This document shows positions 25,182-33,794 of a stretch of DNA of 64,000 bases, one piece after another. Each line of letters starts with the position of its first letter. Within the stretch, counting starts at the first letter, position 1. The stretch is from NCBI GenBank assembly GCA_965242495.1, contig OZ251446.1, positions 1,364,001-1,428,000 on the forward strand, given 5' to 3'. The DNA is from CBDESN01 sp965242495. Lineage in GTDB: Bacteria; Pseudomonadota; Alphaproteobacteria; MPNO01. A program made the position numbers and the translations under genes. The notes under the pieces are model-generated. The model was given only the letters and a program-made list of their open reading frames with translations, did no database searches and was not told where the DNA came from.

Positions 25182-27068
25182 TCAAGCGCCTGCGCCCGCC
25201 ATGCGCGCGCGCCGCCCCTCGACGATCAGCCACGCCAGCCCGGCCGCCGCGGCCGGGATCTGGACCTCGACCGCATCCAGCAGCGCCGCCGCGCCCAAAG
25301 CCGCGCGCGCCGCGCGCGACCACGCCGGCAGCGGCGCGCGGTCGACGCCGCCCAAGGCCGTGGTCATCAGCCAGATCGCCAGCGCCAATCGCGCCGTGAT
25401 CCACAGGAAGGGAATCGTCTCGAACCCGACCACCAGCGAGAGCGACGGGTTGTAGACGAACACGAACGGCACGACGAAGCCGACGAAGGAGAGCCGCAGC
25501 GCCTGCAGCGCCGTCGTCATCGGGTTGGCGCCGGCGATCGGCGCCGCCGCGTAGGCCGCGATCGCCACCGGCGGGGTGATCGCCGACAGCACGCCGTAAT
25601 AGAGCACGAACAGATGCACCAGGATCTTGGGCACGCCGAGATTCTCCAGCGCCTGGCCCATGATCAGCACGATGATCAGATAGGCCGGGATGGTCGGCAG
25701 CCCCATCCCCAGGATCATGCTCGCCGCGGCCACCAGGAACATCGCGACGAACAGATCGGACCCCGAAAAGGCGAGGATCATGTTGGAGAAGCGGATGCCG
25801 AGCCCGGTCAGGTTCATCACCCCGACGATGACGCCGATCGCAGCGACGGCGACCATGATGCGGCCGCACTGCTCGCCGCCCTTGGCCAGCGCCCGCAGAT
25901 AGACCGCAGGGCGGCGACGGACCGCCGGGTTCATCAGCCCCAGCGCGGCGCCGGCGGCGGTGGCCCACAGCCCGGCCATGGCCGGCGACCGCCCGCTGAC
26001 CAGCACGCCGACGATCACCAGAATCGGAATCACGAAGGTAAGCGACATCTTCCAGTCCGCGCGCGAGACCTTCTCGCGCCGGTCCCTGGGGATCGCGGCG
26101 ATGCCGTTGCGCGCCGCCTCGACCCACACCGCGGCGAACAGGCTGCCGTAGTAGAACAGCGCCGGCGTCAGAGCGGCGCCGATGATCGTCACGTAGGGGA
26201 TGCCGGTCACGTCGGCCATCACGAAGGCGACCGCGCCCATGACCGGCGGCATGAACTGCCCGCCCGACGAGGCGGCGGCCTCGACCCCGCCGGCGAAGGA
26301 GCTGCGGAAGCCGCGCTCCTTGATCATCGGGATGGTGAACACGCCGGTGCCGACGACGTTGGCCGAGACGCTGCCCGAGATGGTCCCGAAGAAGCCGCTG
26401 GCGGCGATCGCCGCATGGGCCGGGCCGCCGCGCAGGCCGCCGGTGAGGCTGACCGCGATGCGCAGCAGCACCGCCCCGGCGCCGGTGGCTTCGAGCACCG
26501 CGCCGAAGACGATGAAGATGAAGATCAGCGAAATGACGGTGATGACGATGAAGCCGAACACGCCGTCGAAGGAGTACCAGACGGTGCGCATCACCTGTTC
26601 GACGTCGTAGCCGGCATGGGCGAAGATCCACGGCAGATCCTCGCCGAACAGGGCGTAGGCGAGGCAGGCCAGCGACAAGACGGCGAGCGGCCAGCCGAAG
26701 GCGCGCCGGGTGAGTTCGAGCACGGCGAGCAGCCCCCCGGCCCCGACCAGGAGGTCGTCCGGCAGGAAGTCGTAGAGGCCGCTCTCGAGTTCGTCGTAGA
26801 CGCCGGCGAACCACAGGATCGACAGGACCATCAGGGCGACGAGCGCGGCGTCGGCGGCGCACAGCCCCAAGCGGAGCGCCGCGCCGGCGGGTCGGTGGAG
26901 CCGCGCCAGGGGCATGGCGAAGACGGTCAGGACCACAGAGGCGCCGACGGTGATCGAGCGCTGATAGATCTCGTCGATGACGCCGAAGGCGGCGGTATAG
27001 ACGGCGGTCGCGGCGATGGCGAAGCCGATCAGCATGACCACGCGCTCGGGGACGTCGCTTCGCCGCAC
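25182..27068 (-). CDS. TAXI-type TRAP transporter fused permease (DctQM)
   Basis: A 628-residue membrane protein in which the first about 170 residues (four helices) correspond to DctQ and the remainder to DctM. DctM-type signatures are SGFFGTISGSVSANVVGTGVF near residue 230, EAAASSGGQFMPPVMGAVAFVM near 262, and a second inverted-repeat half containing SMILGMGLPTIPAYLI. About 18 membrane segments are predicted by eye. It is paired with the downstream TAXI binding protein. The fused form is the normal arrangement for TAXI systems. The substrate is unknown. Confidence 0.92.
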   Translation of the reverse strand: MRRSDVPERVVMLIGFAIAATAVYTAAFGVIDEIYQRSITVGASVVLTVFAMPLARLHRPAGAALRLGLCAADAALVALMVLSILWFAGVYDELESGLYDFLPDDLLVGAGGLLAVLELTRRAFGWPLAVLSLACLAYALFGEDLPWIFAHAGYDVEQVMRTVWYSFDGVFGFIVITVISLIFIFIVFGAVLEATGAGAVLLRIAVSLTGGLRGGPAHAAIAASGFFGTISGSVSANVVGTGVFTIPMIKERGFRSSFAGGVEAAASSGGQFMPPVMGAVAFVMADVTGIPYVTIIGAALTPALFYYGSLFAAVWVEAARNGIAAIPRDRREKVSRADWKMSLTFVIPILVIVGVLVSGRSPAMAGLWATAAGAALGLMNPAVRRRPAVYLRALAKGGEQCGRIMVAVAAIGVIVGVMNLTGLGIRFSNMILAFSGSDLFVAMFLVAAASMILGMGLPTIPAYLIIVLIMGQALENLGVPKILVHLFVLYYGVLSAITPPVAIAAYAAAPIAGANPMTTALQALRLSFVGFVVPFVFVYNPSLSLVVGFETIPFLWITARLALAIWLMTTALGGVDRAPLPAWSRAARAALGAAALLDAVEVQIPAAAAGLAWLIVEGRRARMAGAGA

Positions 27069-27187
27069 CGCCGCTCACCTCGTCGCCGCACGCCTCGCCG
27101 CCGACCGCCGACGGGCCGACCGCGAATGATGTCCGACGACCCGCCTGGCGGCAAGCGTCCGGTTTCCGGCTCCCGACCGCGGACCGG

Positions 27188-28075
27188 TCATGCGCGCGCG
27201 CCGCGCCGGGCCGCCGACTCGGCCCGCACGATGTAATAGGTAGCGGCGCAGATGATCCCGGCCCCGACCCAGATCCACGGATCGGGCGTCTCCCCGAACG
27301 CGACATGGCCGACCGCGGCGGCGAACGGCATCTGGAGGTAGTAGGCCGGCATGGTCACGGCGGGCGGCGCGGCGGCGAAGGAGCGGACGATGCATTGCTG
27401 GGCGAAGATGGTGGCGACGCCGAGCGCGACCAGCCAAGCCGCCCCCGCCGGCTCCGGCATGGCCCAGCCATGGAGCGCCGGAACCGCGGACAGGACCAGC
27501 GTCAGCCCGAAGGTATGGAAGACGATCGCGTTCGGATGCTCGCTATAGGCCAGCAGTCGCGCCGTGACGTTCACCGCCCCGAACCCGAGGGCGGAGACCA
27601 GCATCACGATCACCGGCCAGGAGATGTCGGCGAAGCCCGGCCGGACGACCACCAGCGCGCCGCCGAACCCGGCGACCACCGCGGCCCAACGGCGGAGGCC
27701 CACCGGCTCGCGCAGGAACCAGGCGGCGAGCAGCACCGTGAACAGGCCGGCCGTAAACAGGAGCGCCGTCACGTCGGCGACCGGCATGAAGCGCAGCGAG
27801 AAGAACATCGCCGCCATGGCGACGTAGCCCGACGCCGCGCGCAAGGCGTAGACCCGGAAGGCGCGCGGCCCCATCCGCAGGCGGCCGGCGCGGATCATCC
27901 AGGGCAGCAGGCCGAGGACGACGACCAGCGACTGAACGAACACCATCTCGAACACGTCGTGGGCGGCGCGGAGTTCCCGGCCGATGGCGATGGTGGCGGC
28001 GAAGCAGACCGAGGCGGCGATCATCCAGGCCGTCCCGCGCACGGCGTGCGCGGCCGGGGCTCCCGGCCCGGTCAC
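27188..28075 (-). CDS. EamA/DMT-family transporter
   Basis: A 295-residue inner-membrane protein with ten helices formed from two EamA repeats (about residues 15-145 and 155-290). The GTG start at 28075 overlaps the stop of the preceding EamA gene (GTGA), so the two are translationally coupled. The pair shares clear overall similarity (for example PGFADISW and PGLIETSL in matched positions), which suggests tandem duplication. EamA proteins export or import amino acids, nucleotide sugars or drugs; specificity is unknown. Confidence 0.9.
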   Translation of the reverse strand: MTGPGAPAAHAVRGTAWMIAASVCFAATIAIGRELRAAHDVFEMVFVQSLVVVLGLLPWMIRAGRLRMGPRAFRVYALRAASGYVAMAAMFFSLRFMPVADVTALLFTAGLFTVLLAAWFLREPVGLRRWAAVVAGFGGALVVVRPGFADISWPVIVMLVSALGFGAVNVTARLLAYSEHPNAIVFHTFGLTLVLSAVPALHGWAMPEPAGAAWLVALGVATIFAQQCIVRSFAAAPPAVTMPAYYLQMPFAAAVGHVAFGETPDPWIWVGAGIICAATYYIVRAESAARRGARA

Positions 28076-28962
28076 GACGAAGCCTCGCGCCCCGCGGCCC
28101 GCCGCCGGGTCTCGGTGTGGACGATGAACCAGCCGCTGCCGCAGATCGCGGCGCTGCCGACCCAGACCCAGACATCGGGGACTTCGCCGTAGCAGGCGAA
28201 CGCCAGCAGCGCCGTCAGCGGCAGTTGGAGATAGAACAGCGGCGCGGTCACGCCGGCCGGGGCGAGCGCAAGCGCGCGCGTCATGCACTGCATGGAGATC
28301 AGGCTGAGGATGCCGAAGGCCAGGATCATCGCGGCGTCCGCCGGTCCCGGGCTCACCCAGTCGAGCGCCGCCGGGAGCGCGGCCAGCGGTACGACGAGGG
28401 CGAACTGGTAGAACACGACCGCGTTGGCGTTCTCGGTCAGCGCCAGCGCGCGGGTGGCCGCGTTCGCGGCGCCGTAGGCGACGGCGACGTAGCACAGCGC
28501 GAGCGTCGCCAGGCTGGTCTCGATCAGGCCCGGACGCAGGATCGCCAGCGCGCCGACGAAGCCGGCGGCGATCGCGCCCCAGCGTCTGGCCCCCACCCGT
28601 TCGCCGATGCCGACGGCGAGAAGCATTACGGTGAAGAAGGGCGCGACGAACATCAGCGCCGTCGCCGCGGCGAGCGGCAGATGCGCCAGGCCGTAGAACC
28701 AGCACACCATGCCGCTATAGGTGACGAGGGCGCGGACGCCGTAGAGCTTCGCCCGGCCGGTGCGCAGGCCCGCCGGGCCGGCGCGGACCGCCCAGGGCAG
28801 CATCGCCGCCATCCCCAGCACGGCGCGGAAGAACGCGATTTCGACCGCCGGGAAGGTCGCGGACAGTTCGCGCACCGTGACGTAGGTCAGCGCGTAGAAT
28901 AGCGAGGACGCCGCCATCCAGGCGACGCCGCGCGCGGCCCCGCGCTCGACCGGTCCGGTCAA
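28072..28962 (-). CDS. EamA/DMT-family transporter
   Basis: A 296-residue protein of ten helices in two EamA repeats (GVAWMAASSLFYALTYVTVR opens the first). The start is uncertain: TTG 28962 directly follows GGGAGG, which is too close for ideal spacing, while ATG 28917 would remove 15 residues that are not hydrophobic. A strong promoter-like sequence lies upstream at 29045-29073. It is the first gene of the coupled EamA pair. The function is efflux or uptake of an unknown small molecule. Confidence 0.88.
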   Translation of the reverse strand: MTGPVERGAARGVAWMAASSLFYALTYVTVRELSATFPAVEIAFFRAVLGMAAMLPWAVRAGPAGLRTGRAKLYGVRALVTYSGMVCWFYGLAHLPLAAATALMFVAPFFTVMLLAVGIGERVGARRWGAIAAGFVGALAILRPGLIETSLATLALCYVAVAYGAANAATRALALTENANAVVFYQFALVVPLAALPAALDWVSPGPADAAMILAFGILSLISMQCMTRALALAPAGVTAPLFYLQLPLTALLAFACYGEVPDVWVWVGSAAICGSGWFIVHTETRRRAAGREASS

Positions 28963-29044
28963 CCTCCCGCCCGCCTTGTCCGGCGCGGCGCGGCGCGATT
29001 CGTCGCAAATGACGGCATCGAGTCATCCCTCCCCGCGACGGAGG

Positions 29045-29073
29045 GCTGTACCCCAAAATATCCTTTATGTCAA
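29045..29073 (-). promoter_or_regulatory. Predicted sigma70-type promoter of the EamA pair
   Basis: On the minus strand TTGACA (29073-29068) is followed after 17 bases by TACAGC (29050-29045). The -35 box sits in a TTTCGCTTGACAT context, the same extended sequence that surrounds the promoter at 57092-57097. A GC-rich inverted repeat (29027-29045) lies at the presumed transcript start and may form a 5' hairpin. Confidence 0.45.
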
Positions 29074-29151
29074 GCGAAATCCAGCAGGCTCGGAGAAATC
29101 CCGTTCGACGGCCTCGCTGCGTTCGCTGCAATTTTTGTTCTCGATTTGTGC

Positions 29152-29180
29152 TTGACTTTTGGGAGCGCCTGTGTTATGTT
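29152..29180 (+). promoter_or_regulatory. Predicted promoter heading repeat copy A, upstream of cysE
   Basis: TTGACT (29152-29157) and TATGTT (29175-29180) are separated by 17 bases. The spacer ends GGGAGCGCCTGTGT, closely matching the spacer of the promoter in repeat copy B (57069-57097). It points towards cysE, whose start lies about 440 bases downstream. Confidence 0.5.
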
Positions 29181-29445
29181 CTCCAACATCGAAGGAATAC
29201 GACCGAAACCCCTGCCGCGGGGCCGCCGCTCCGCGCGGGCCGCGTTCGGCCGGAACGGAGGAGAGAACGAATTGATCCCGCAATCACCCACCCGCCGGAG
29301 CGGAATTCGCCCGTTTTGGGCCGCGTTTCCCCCCTGTTTTTCGCCTGCTTTCGCCCTGCTCTTGGCCGGTTTTCGCCCTGCTTTTTCCCTGGTTTTTCAG
29401 CGTAACCTGTTGAAATACAACGAAACTGAAAAATTTTCGCCGGAA
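29152..29445 (+). repeat. Dispersed promoter-bearing repeat, copy A
   Basis: The 665 bases between the EamA gene and cysE contain no recognisable gene. Two blocks are shared with copy B (56717-57097, opposite orientation): the promoter block at 29152-29180, and a block at about 29336-29445 made of tandem TTTTCGCCCTGC-like units that ends in TTGAAATACAA and a run of A/T. A 30-residue frame through the second block (SPAFALLLAGFRPAFSLVF) is similar in both copies, so a short peptide is possible. The middle sections differ between copies. Confidence 0.6.
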
Positions 29446-29627
29446 TCCCGCCGATGGGGCGGCGTCTCTCCGTCCTTCCGCGCGGCGAGGTCGCCTCTCG
29501 CCGGGCGAACGCGGATGCGCCGGGGAGGTCGCGAAACCCGGCCTTGGCCGGGCCAACTTGACCTCCGGGCGCCGGCGTACCAGATGAACGGCCGGGCGAA
29601 CGCGGCCCGACAGCGGGAAGGCGGGGG

Positions 29628-30350
29628 ATGGCGGTGTTCGAGCGGCTGCGCGACGACCTCGACGCAATCATCGAGCGCGACCCCGCGGCGCGGTCGCGCA
29701 TCTCGGTGGCGGTCTGTTATCCCGGCTTCCATGCGCTGCTGTTCCATCGCGCGGCGCATACGGCTTGGCGGGCGCGGTTGTTCTTCGTCGGGCGGCTGCT
29801 GTCGCATGTCGGTCGCATGTTGACGGGGATCGAGATCCACCCCGGCGCGCGGCTGGGGCGGCGGCTGTTCATCGACCACGGCATGGGCTGCGTGATCGGC
29901 GAGACGGCCGAGATAGGCGACGACGTGACGCTCTATCACGGGGTGACGCTGGGCGGCGTTTCGCTCGAGCCGCGAAAGCGCCATCCGACGCTGGAGGACG
30001 GCGTCATCGTCGGCTCGGGCGCCCAGATATTGGGGCCGGTCACGGTCGGCAAAGCGGCGCGGATCGGGGCCAACGCGGTGGTCCTCCAGGACGTGCCGCC
30101 CGGCGTCACGATGGTCGGCATCCCGGCGCGGCAGGCGCTGCCGCGCGCGCGGGGCGACGAGGCGGCGTTCCGCGCCTACGGGACGCCCGAAGGCGAGATC
30201 CCCGACCCGGTGGCCAAGGCGCTCGACGGGCTCGCCGGCGAGATCGCGGCGCTGCGCGGCCGCCTGGACGCGCTGGAAGGCGACGAGGCGGCGCAGAGCG
30301 CCGGGCCGTCGGCGCGGGCGGCGCCGGGCGATACGCCGCGCGCGAGCTGA
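29628..30350 (+). CDS. cysE: Serine O-acetyltransferase (CysE/EpsC type)
   Basis: A 240-residue left-handed beta-helix acyltransferase that makes O-acetylserine from serine and acetyl-CoA. After a short helical N-terminus it has hexapeptide repeats including GIEIHPGARLGRRLFIDHG, GETAEIGDDVTLYHGVTLGG and GSGAQILGPVTVG; the catalytic His-Asp environment IDHGMG is intact. It lacks the long N-terminal domain of E. coli CysE, as in the short EpsC class. GGGGG precedes the ATG. The about 60 C-terminal residues (from PDPVAKALD) are charged and variable. It lies ten bases before cysK, the enzyme using its product. Confidence 0.94.
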   Translation: MAVFERLRDDLDAIIERDPAARSRISVAVCYPGFHALLFHRAAHTAWRARLFFVGRLLSHVGRMLTGIEIHPGARLGRRLFIDHGMGCVIGETAEIGDDVTLYHGVTLGGVSLEPRKRHPTLEDGVIVGSGAQILGPVTVGKAARIGANAVVLQDVPPGVTMVGIPARQALPRARGDEAAFRAYGTPEGEIPDPVAKALDGLAGEIAALRGRLDALEGDEAAQSAGPSARAAPGDTPRAS

Positions 30351-30360
30351 AGGAGCGGGA

Positions 30361-31401
30361 ATGGCCCAGGCTTCGCCCCCCAGCGACGCCCGCGCGCCGG
30401 CGGACGGCGTGCGCGGCGGGTTCGCCGGCGCGGTCGGCGACACGCCGTTGATCCGGCTCGCCAAGGCGTCGGCGCTCACCGGCTGCGAGATTCTCGGTAA
30501 GGCCGAGTTCCTCAACCCCGGCGGCTCGGTCAAGGACCGCGCCGCGCTGTCCATCCTCGAAGACGCCGAGAGGCGGGGCGTCCTCGGGCCGGGCGGAATC
30601 GTCGTCGAGGGCACGGCGGGGAATACCGGCATCGGCCTCGCTCTGGCCGGCAACGCGCGCGGCTACCGCACCATCATCGTCATCCCGGAGACGCAGAGCC
30701 GGGAGAAGATGGACATGCTCCGCCTGTGCGGGGCCGAGCTGGAGCCGGTGCCGGCGGTCCCCTACCGGGATCCGGAGAACTACGTCAAGGTGTCGGAGCG
30801 CCGCGCCGCCGAACTCGCCGAGACTCAATCGGGCGGGGTGCTGTGGGCCAATCAGTGGGACAATCCGGCCAATTGGCGGGCGCATTACGAGACCACCGGA
30901 CCCGAAATCTGGCGGCAGACCGGCGGCAGGCTGGACGGCTTCGTCGCCGCGGTCGGGACCGGCGGCACGCTCGCCGGCGCCGGGAAATATCTCAAGGAGC
31001 GGAACCCCGACCTCGCCGTGGCCCTCGCCGACCCGATGGGGGCGGCGATGTACAGCTATTTCAAGACCGGCGAGCTCGCGAGCGAGGGCAGTTCGATCGC
31101 CGAAGGCATCGGCCAGGGCCGGGTCACCGGCAACGTCGCCGAGATCCAGGTGGACGAGGCGTACCGGATCCCCGACTCGGAGGCGCTGCCGATCGTCTTC
31201 GACCTGCTGATCGAGGAGGGGTTGTGCCTCGGCGCCTCCTCCGGCGTCAACGTCGCCGGCGCGATCCGGCTCGCCCGGCAGCTGGGTCCGGGACGCAGCG
31301 TGGCGACGATCCTCGCCGACGGCGGCCAGCGCTACCAGAGCAAGCTGTTCGACCCCGCCTTCCTGAAACAGCGGAGCCTGCCGGTCCCGCCTTGGCTGTG
31401 A
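30361..31401 (+). CDS. cysK: Cysteine synthase A (O-acetylserine sulfhydrylase)
   Basis: A 346-residue PLP enzyme. The cofactor lysine is in NPGGSVKDRAAL (near residue 60), with EGTAGNTGIGLA binding the substrate carboxylate and GTGGTLAGAGKYL binding the PLP phosphate. It converts O-acetylserine and sulfide into cysteine. The N-terminal about 20 residues are an unusual Ala/Pro-rich extension. It forms a two-gene operon with cysE behind the repeat-borne promoter, so both may share its regulation. Confidence 0.95.
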   Translation: MAQASPPSDARAPADGVRGGFAGAVGDTPLIRLAKASALTGCEILGKAEFLNPGGSVKDRAALSILEDAERRGVLGPGGIVVEGTAGNTGIGLALAGNARGYRTIIVIPETQSREKMDMLRLCGAELEPVPAVPYRDPENYVKVSERRAAELAETQSGGVLWANQWDNPANWRAHYETTGPEIWRQTGGRLDGFVAAVGTGGTLAGAGKYLKERNPDLAVALADPMGAAMYSYFKTGELASEGSSIAEGIGQGRVTGNVAEIQVDEAYRIPDSEALPIVFDLLIEEGLCLGASSGVNVAGAIRLARQLGPGRSVATILADGGQRYQSKLFDPAFLKQRSLPVPPWL

Positions 31402-31415
31402 ACCGGGCGGGCCGC

Positions 31416-31961
31416 TCAACCCGGCGACGCCAGCGGGAAGGCCGCCTCCGGCGTATAGATCGCGCCCGCGCGGCCCAGATGGCTGGAGAACAGCACGAAG
31501 CGCTCGACGACGAACGGCGCGGCGCGGAACAGCGCGTTGGCCGCAAGCCAGCCGCGGACCTCGCCGGGGGCGACGCCGGCCAGCCGCGCCAGGGTGACGT
31601 GCGGGCTGTATTTGCGCTGCTCCGGGGCCAGGCCGCTGCGCACGAGCGCGGATTCGACGCGGCGCCGCAGCGCGTCGAGCTCCGGGGTCTTGTCGACGCC
31701 CAGCCACAGCGCCCGCACCCGGCGGCCGGTCGCGAAATGGCCGGCGCCCGCGACCGTGACCGCGAAAGGCTCGCCGCGCACCGCCGACAGGGCGGCGACG
31801 ACGTCCTCGCCCACGTCCTCGCCGACCTCGCCGATGAACCGCAGGGTGAGATGCAGATTCTCCTCCGGCGCCCAGCGGGCGCGCTCGACGCCAGCGCACA
31901 ACGCCGTCATGCGGAGCCGCAGTTCCGCCGGGATCTCGATTGCGACGAACAGGCGGATCAT
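31416..31961 (-). CDS. thpR: RNA 2',3'-cyclic phosphodiesterase (2H superfamily)
   Basis: A 181-residue 2H phosphoesterase of the LigT/ThpR family. Both His-x-Thr motifs are present: HLTLRF (about residue 36) and HVTLAR (about residue 122). It opens 2',3'-cyclic phosphates on RNA ends. The start MIRLFVAIEIP at 31961 has GGAGG upstream. It is the last gene of a coupled tesA-FIST-thpR set and converges on cysK, with 14 bases between the stops. Confidence 0.93.
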   Translation of the reverse strand: MIRLFVAIEIPAELRLRMTALCAGVERARWAPEENLHLTLRFIGEVGEDVGEDVVAALSAVRGEPFAVTVAGAGHFATGRRVRALWLGVDKTPELDALRRRVESALVRSGLAPEQRKYSPHVTLARLAGVAPGEVRGWLAANALFRAAPFVVERFVLFSSHLGRAGAIYTPEAAFPLASPG

Positions 31962-31985
31962 GCGCCCCTCCCGCACCGGGCGCAT

Positions 31986-33116
31986 TCAGAGGATCAGCGT
32001 CAGGACGCCGGTGTAGCCGTACAGCCGGTTGTTGGAGATCTCGCCGTTGGCGTAGAAGCCGACCACCGGGACGTCGGCGCCCACCGCGCCGGCGACCGCG
32101 GCGAGCTCCTCCGAGTTGCGGCCGAACAGGTTGGGGCCGCGCGCCACGCAGGAGAAGTAGAGCCCGGCCCGGGCCGGCCCGTCCGCGCGCCCGGCGACGC
32201 CTTCGAGCATCCGCTCCAGATCGGCCATGGCGCTGGCGCCGTCGCGGCGGACGAACATCAGCCGGTCGCCGGCGCTCAGCCGCTCGCCGATGGACAGCCA
32301 CCCCTTCTGCGGGTCGATGCCCATGACGTTGCGCACCAGATAGTCGCGCGTGTCGCTGCCCGGAATCGGCAGAGCGGCATGGATATAGCCGCCGATGCGG
32401 TCCAGGTTGCGCGCCAGCACCTCGCCGACGTCCTCCTTGAACACGTCGAGGGCCGGCCGGCCGTCGAGCCCGATCAGGACGTGGTCGCGCGCCTCGGTCA
32501 CGTCGTGGACATCGCCGATCGGCGCGCAGCCCTGGGTGAGGCCGGTCGCCGCGGCCACGTCGCCGGCGAACAGGACGCCGGACAGGCCGCCCTCGGTGAG
32601 GCCGCCGGCGAGCTGGTGGTTGCGGCCGCGCGACGCGGTGAGGCCGCCGACCAGGAAGCAATCGGTATCGTCGCACAGCGAATGGACGATCGACGGCAGA
32701 TAGGCGTTGCGCGGGTCGCCGTGGACGACGCCGAGGGTCGGGCGGGCGCGTCCGATCCAGTCGCGCAGCTCGGCCGGCAGCGCATCGCCCGGCTTGGTCA
32801 GCGTCGGCAGGATCCGGTGGCCGTCGGAGGGAAGCGCCGCGGCGAGCACCGCCATCGCCGGCTGGTTGAAATACTCGCGCCCGCCGACGCAGACGCCGAA
32901 GCCGATCGTGCCCACCCAGTCGGCGATGCCGGTCGCCTCGCGCAGCCGTTGGGCGATGCGCGGGAAGTCGCCGGCGAGGGCATCGGTGACGTAGAGGAAC
33001 CCCAGGCTGGCGCCGGCGGGCGCTCCTCCCAGCTGCTCGATGCAGCGTTCGGCCAGCGCGGATCCGTCGCCGCCCGCGGCGTGGGCGAGCCGGAATTCGC
33101 GGTCGGTCGTGGTCAT
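31986..33116 (-). CDS. FIST-domain signal transduction protein
   Basis: A 376-residue protein with FIST_N (about residues 20-215) and FIST_C (about 220-365) domains; the C-terminal GFYANGEISNNRLYGYTG is the clearest signature. FIST domains are proposed small-ligand (amino acid) sensors linked to signalling proteins. Here the protein stands alone, without a kinase, GGDEF or methyl-accepting partner. The ATG overlaps the stop of the tesA-like gene (ATGA). It is likely cytoplasmic; there is no signal peptide. Confidence 0.92.
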   Translation of the reverse strand: MTTTDREFRLAHAAGGDGSALAERCIEQLGGAPAGASLGFLYVTDALAGDFPRIAQRLREATGIADWVGTIGFGVCVGGREYFNQPAMAVLAAALPSDGHRILPTLTKPGDALPAELRDWIGRARPTLGVVHGDPRNAYLPSIVHSLCDDTDCFLVGGLTASRGRNHQLAGGLTEGGLSGVLFAGDVAAATGLTQGCAPIGDVHDVTEARDHVLIGLDGRPALDVFKEDVGEVLARNLDRIGGYIHAALPIPGSDTRDYLVRNVMGIDPQKGWLSIGERLSAGDRLMFVRRDGASAMADLERMLEGVAGRADGPARAGLYFSCVARGPNLFGRNSEELAAVAGAVGADVPVVGFYANGEISNNRLYGYTGVLTLIL

Positions 33117-33745
33117 CGCGGGGCCCTCGAAGCGTCGAGCAAGCGCAACACATGGGGCGTCATGCGGTCAACCATTACCTGGACGCCGCGCGCGTTGGGA
33201 TGGATTCCATCGGCCTGGTTGAGGGCGGGCCGCGCGGCGACGCCGGCGAGGAAGAAGGGGTAGAAGGCGACGCCGCGCCGTATCGCAAGGGCCGGGAACA
33301 GCGCGTCGAACGCGGCCCCGTATTCGGGGCCGAGATTAGGCGGCGCGAGCATGCCGACGAGCAGCGCCTCGACGCCGACGGCCTCGAGCCGGGCGAGGAT
33401 GCGGTCGAGGTTGGCGCGGGTCGCGCCGGGGTCGAGGCCGCGCAGGCCGTCATTCGCGCCCAGCGCCACGATCGCCGCATGGGGAGCGTCGGCGAGCGCC
33501 CAGTCGAGCCGCGCCAGCCCGCCGGCGGTGGTATCCCCGGCCACGCCCGCGTCGATCACGCGGACGTCGCGCCCCGCCGCGGCCAGCGCCCGCTGCAATC
33601 GGGCCGGGAAGGCCTGCCCCGCCGGCAAACCGTAGCCCGAGGTGAGGCTGTCGCCGAGGACCAGGAGGCGGATCGCCTCGCCTGCGCCGGCCGCGGGAGC
33701 CGCCGCGCCGAGGAAGCAACTGACAAACGCCGCGCGATAGGCCAA
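33113..33745 (-). CDS. Arylesterase/lysophospholipase L1-like SGNH hydrolase (TesA type)
   Basis: A 210-residue GDSL hydrolase. Block I GDSLTSGYG supplies the serine, LGANDGLRG block III, and DGIHPN the Asp/His pair. The N-terminus (AYRAAFVSCFLGAAAPAAGA) is a signal peptide, so the enzyme is periplasmic. No ATG fits; TTG 33745 gives a good signal peptide but a weak ribosome site, and a further upstream TTG would overlap the divergent ABC gene. The divergent neighbour is a YbbA/YbbP ABC system, the same pairing as tesA-ybbA in enterobacteria. Confidence 0.88.
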   Translation of the reverse strand: MAYRAAFVSCFLGAAAPAAGAGEAIRLLVLGDSLTSGYGLPAGQAFPARLQRALAAAGRDVRVIDAGVAGDTTAGGLARLDWALADAPHAAIVALGANDGLRGLDPGATRANLDRILARLEAVGVEALLVGMLAPPNLGPEYGAAFDALFPALAIRRGVAFYPFFLAGVAARPALNQADGIHPNARGVQVMVDRMTPHVLRLLDASRAPR

Positions 33746-33794
33746 TCTCGCCGCGCCGCGAAACGGCCGCCGGGCGATGGACCAAGGGATGGAA

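Noticed and set aside
24150..27236. A very long open frame on the plus strand, antisense to the TAXI-TRAP genes
   Set aside because: The peptide is Arg/Gly/Asp/His-rich with no domain, and the opposite strand encodes clear TRAP components. High GC content makes long antisense frames common here; similar frames at 288-4082, 16514-18586, 18592-20865, 49982-54310 and 59575-62247 were set aside for the same reason.
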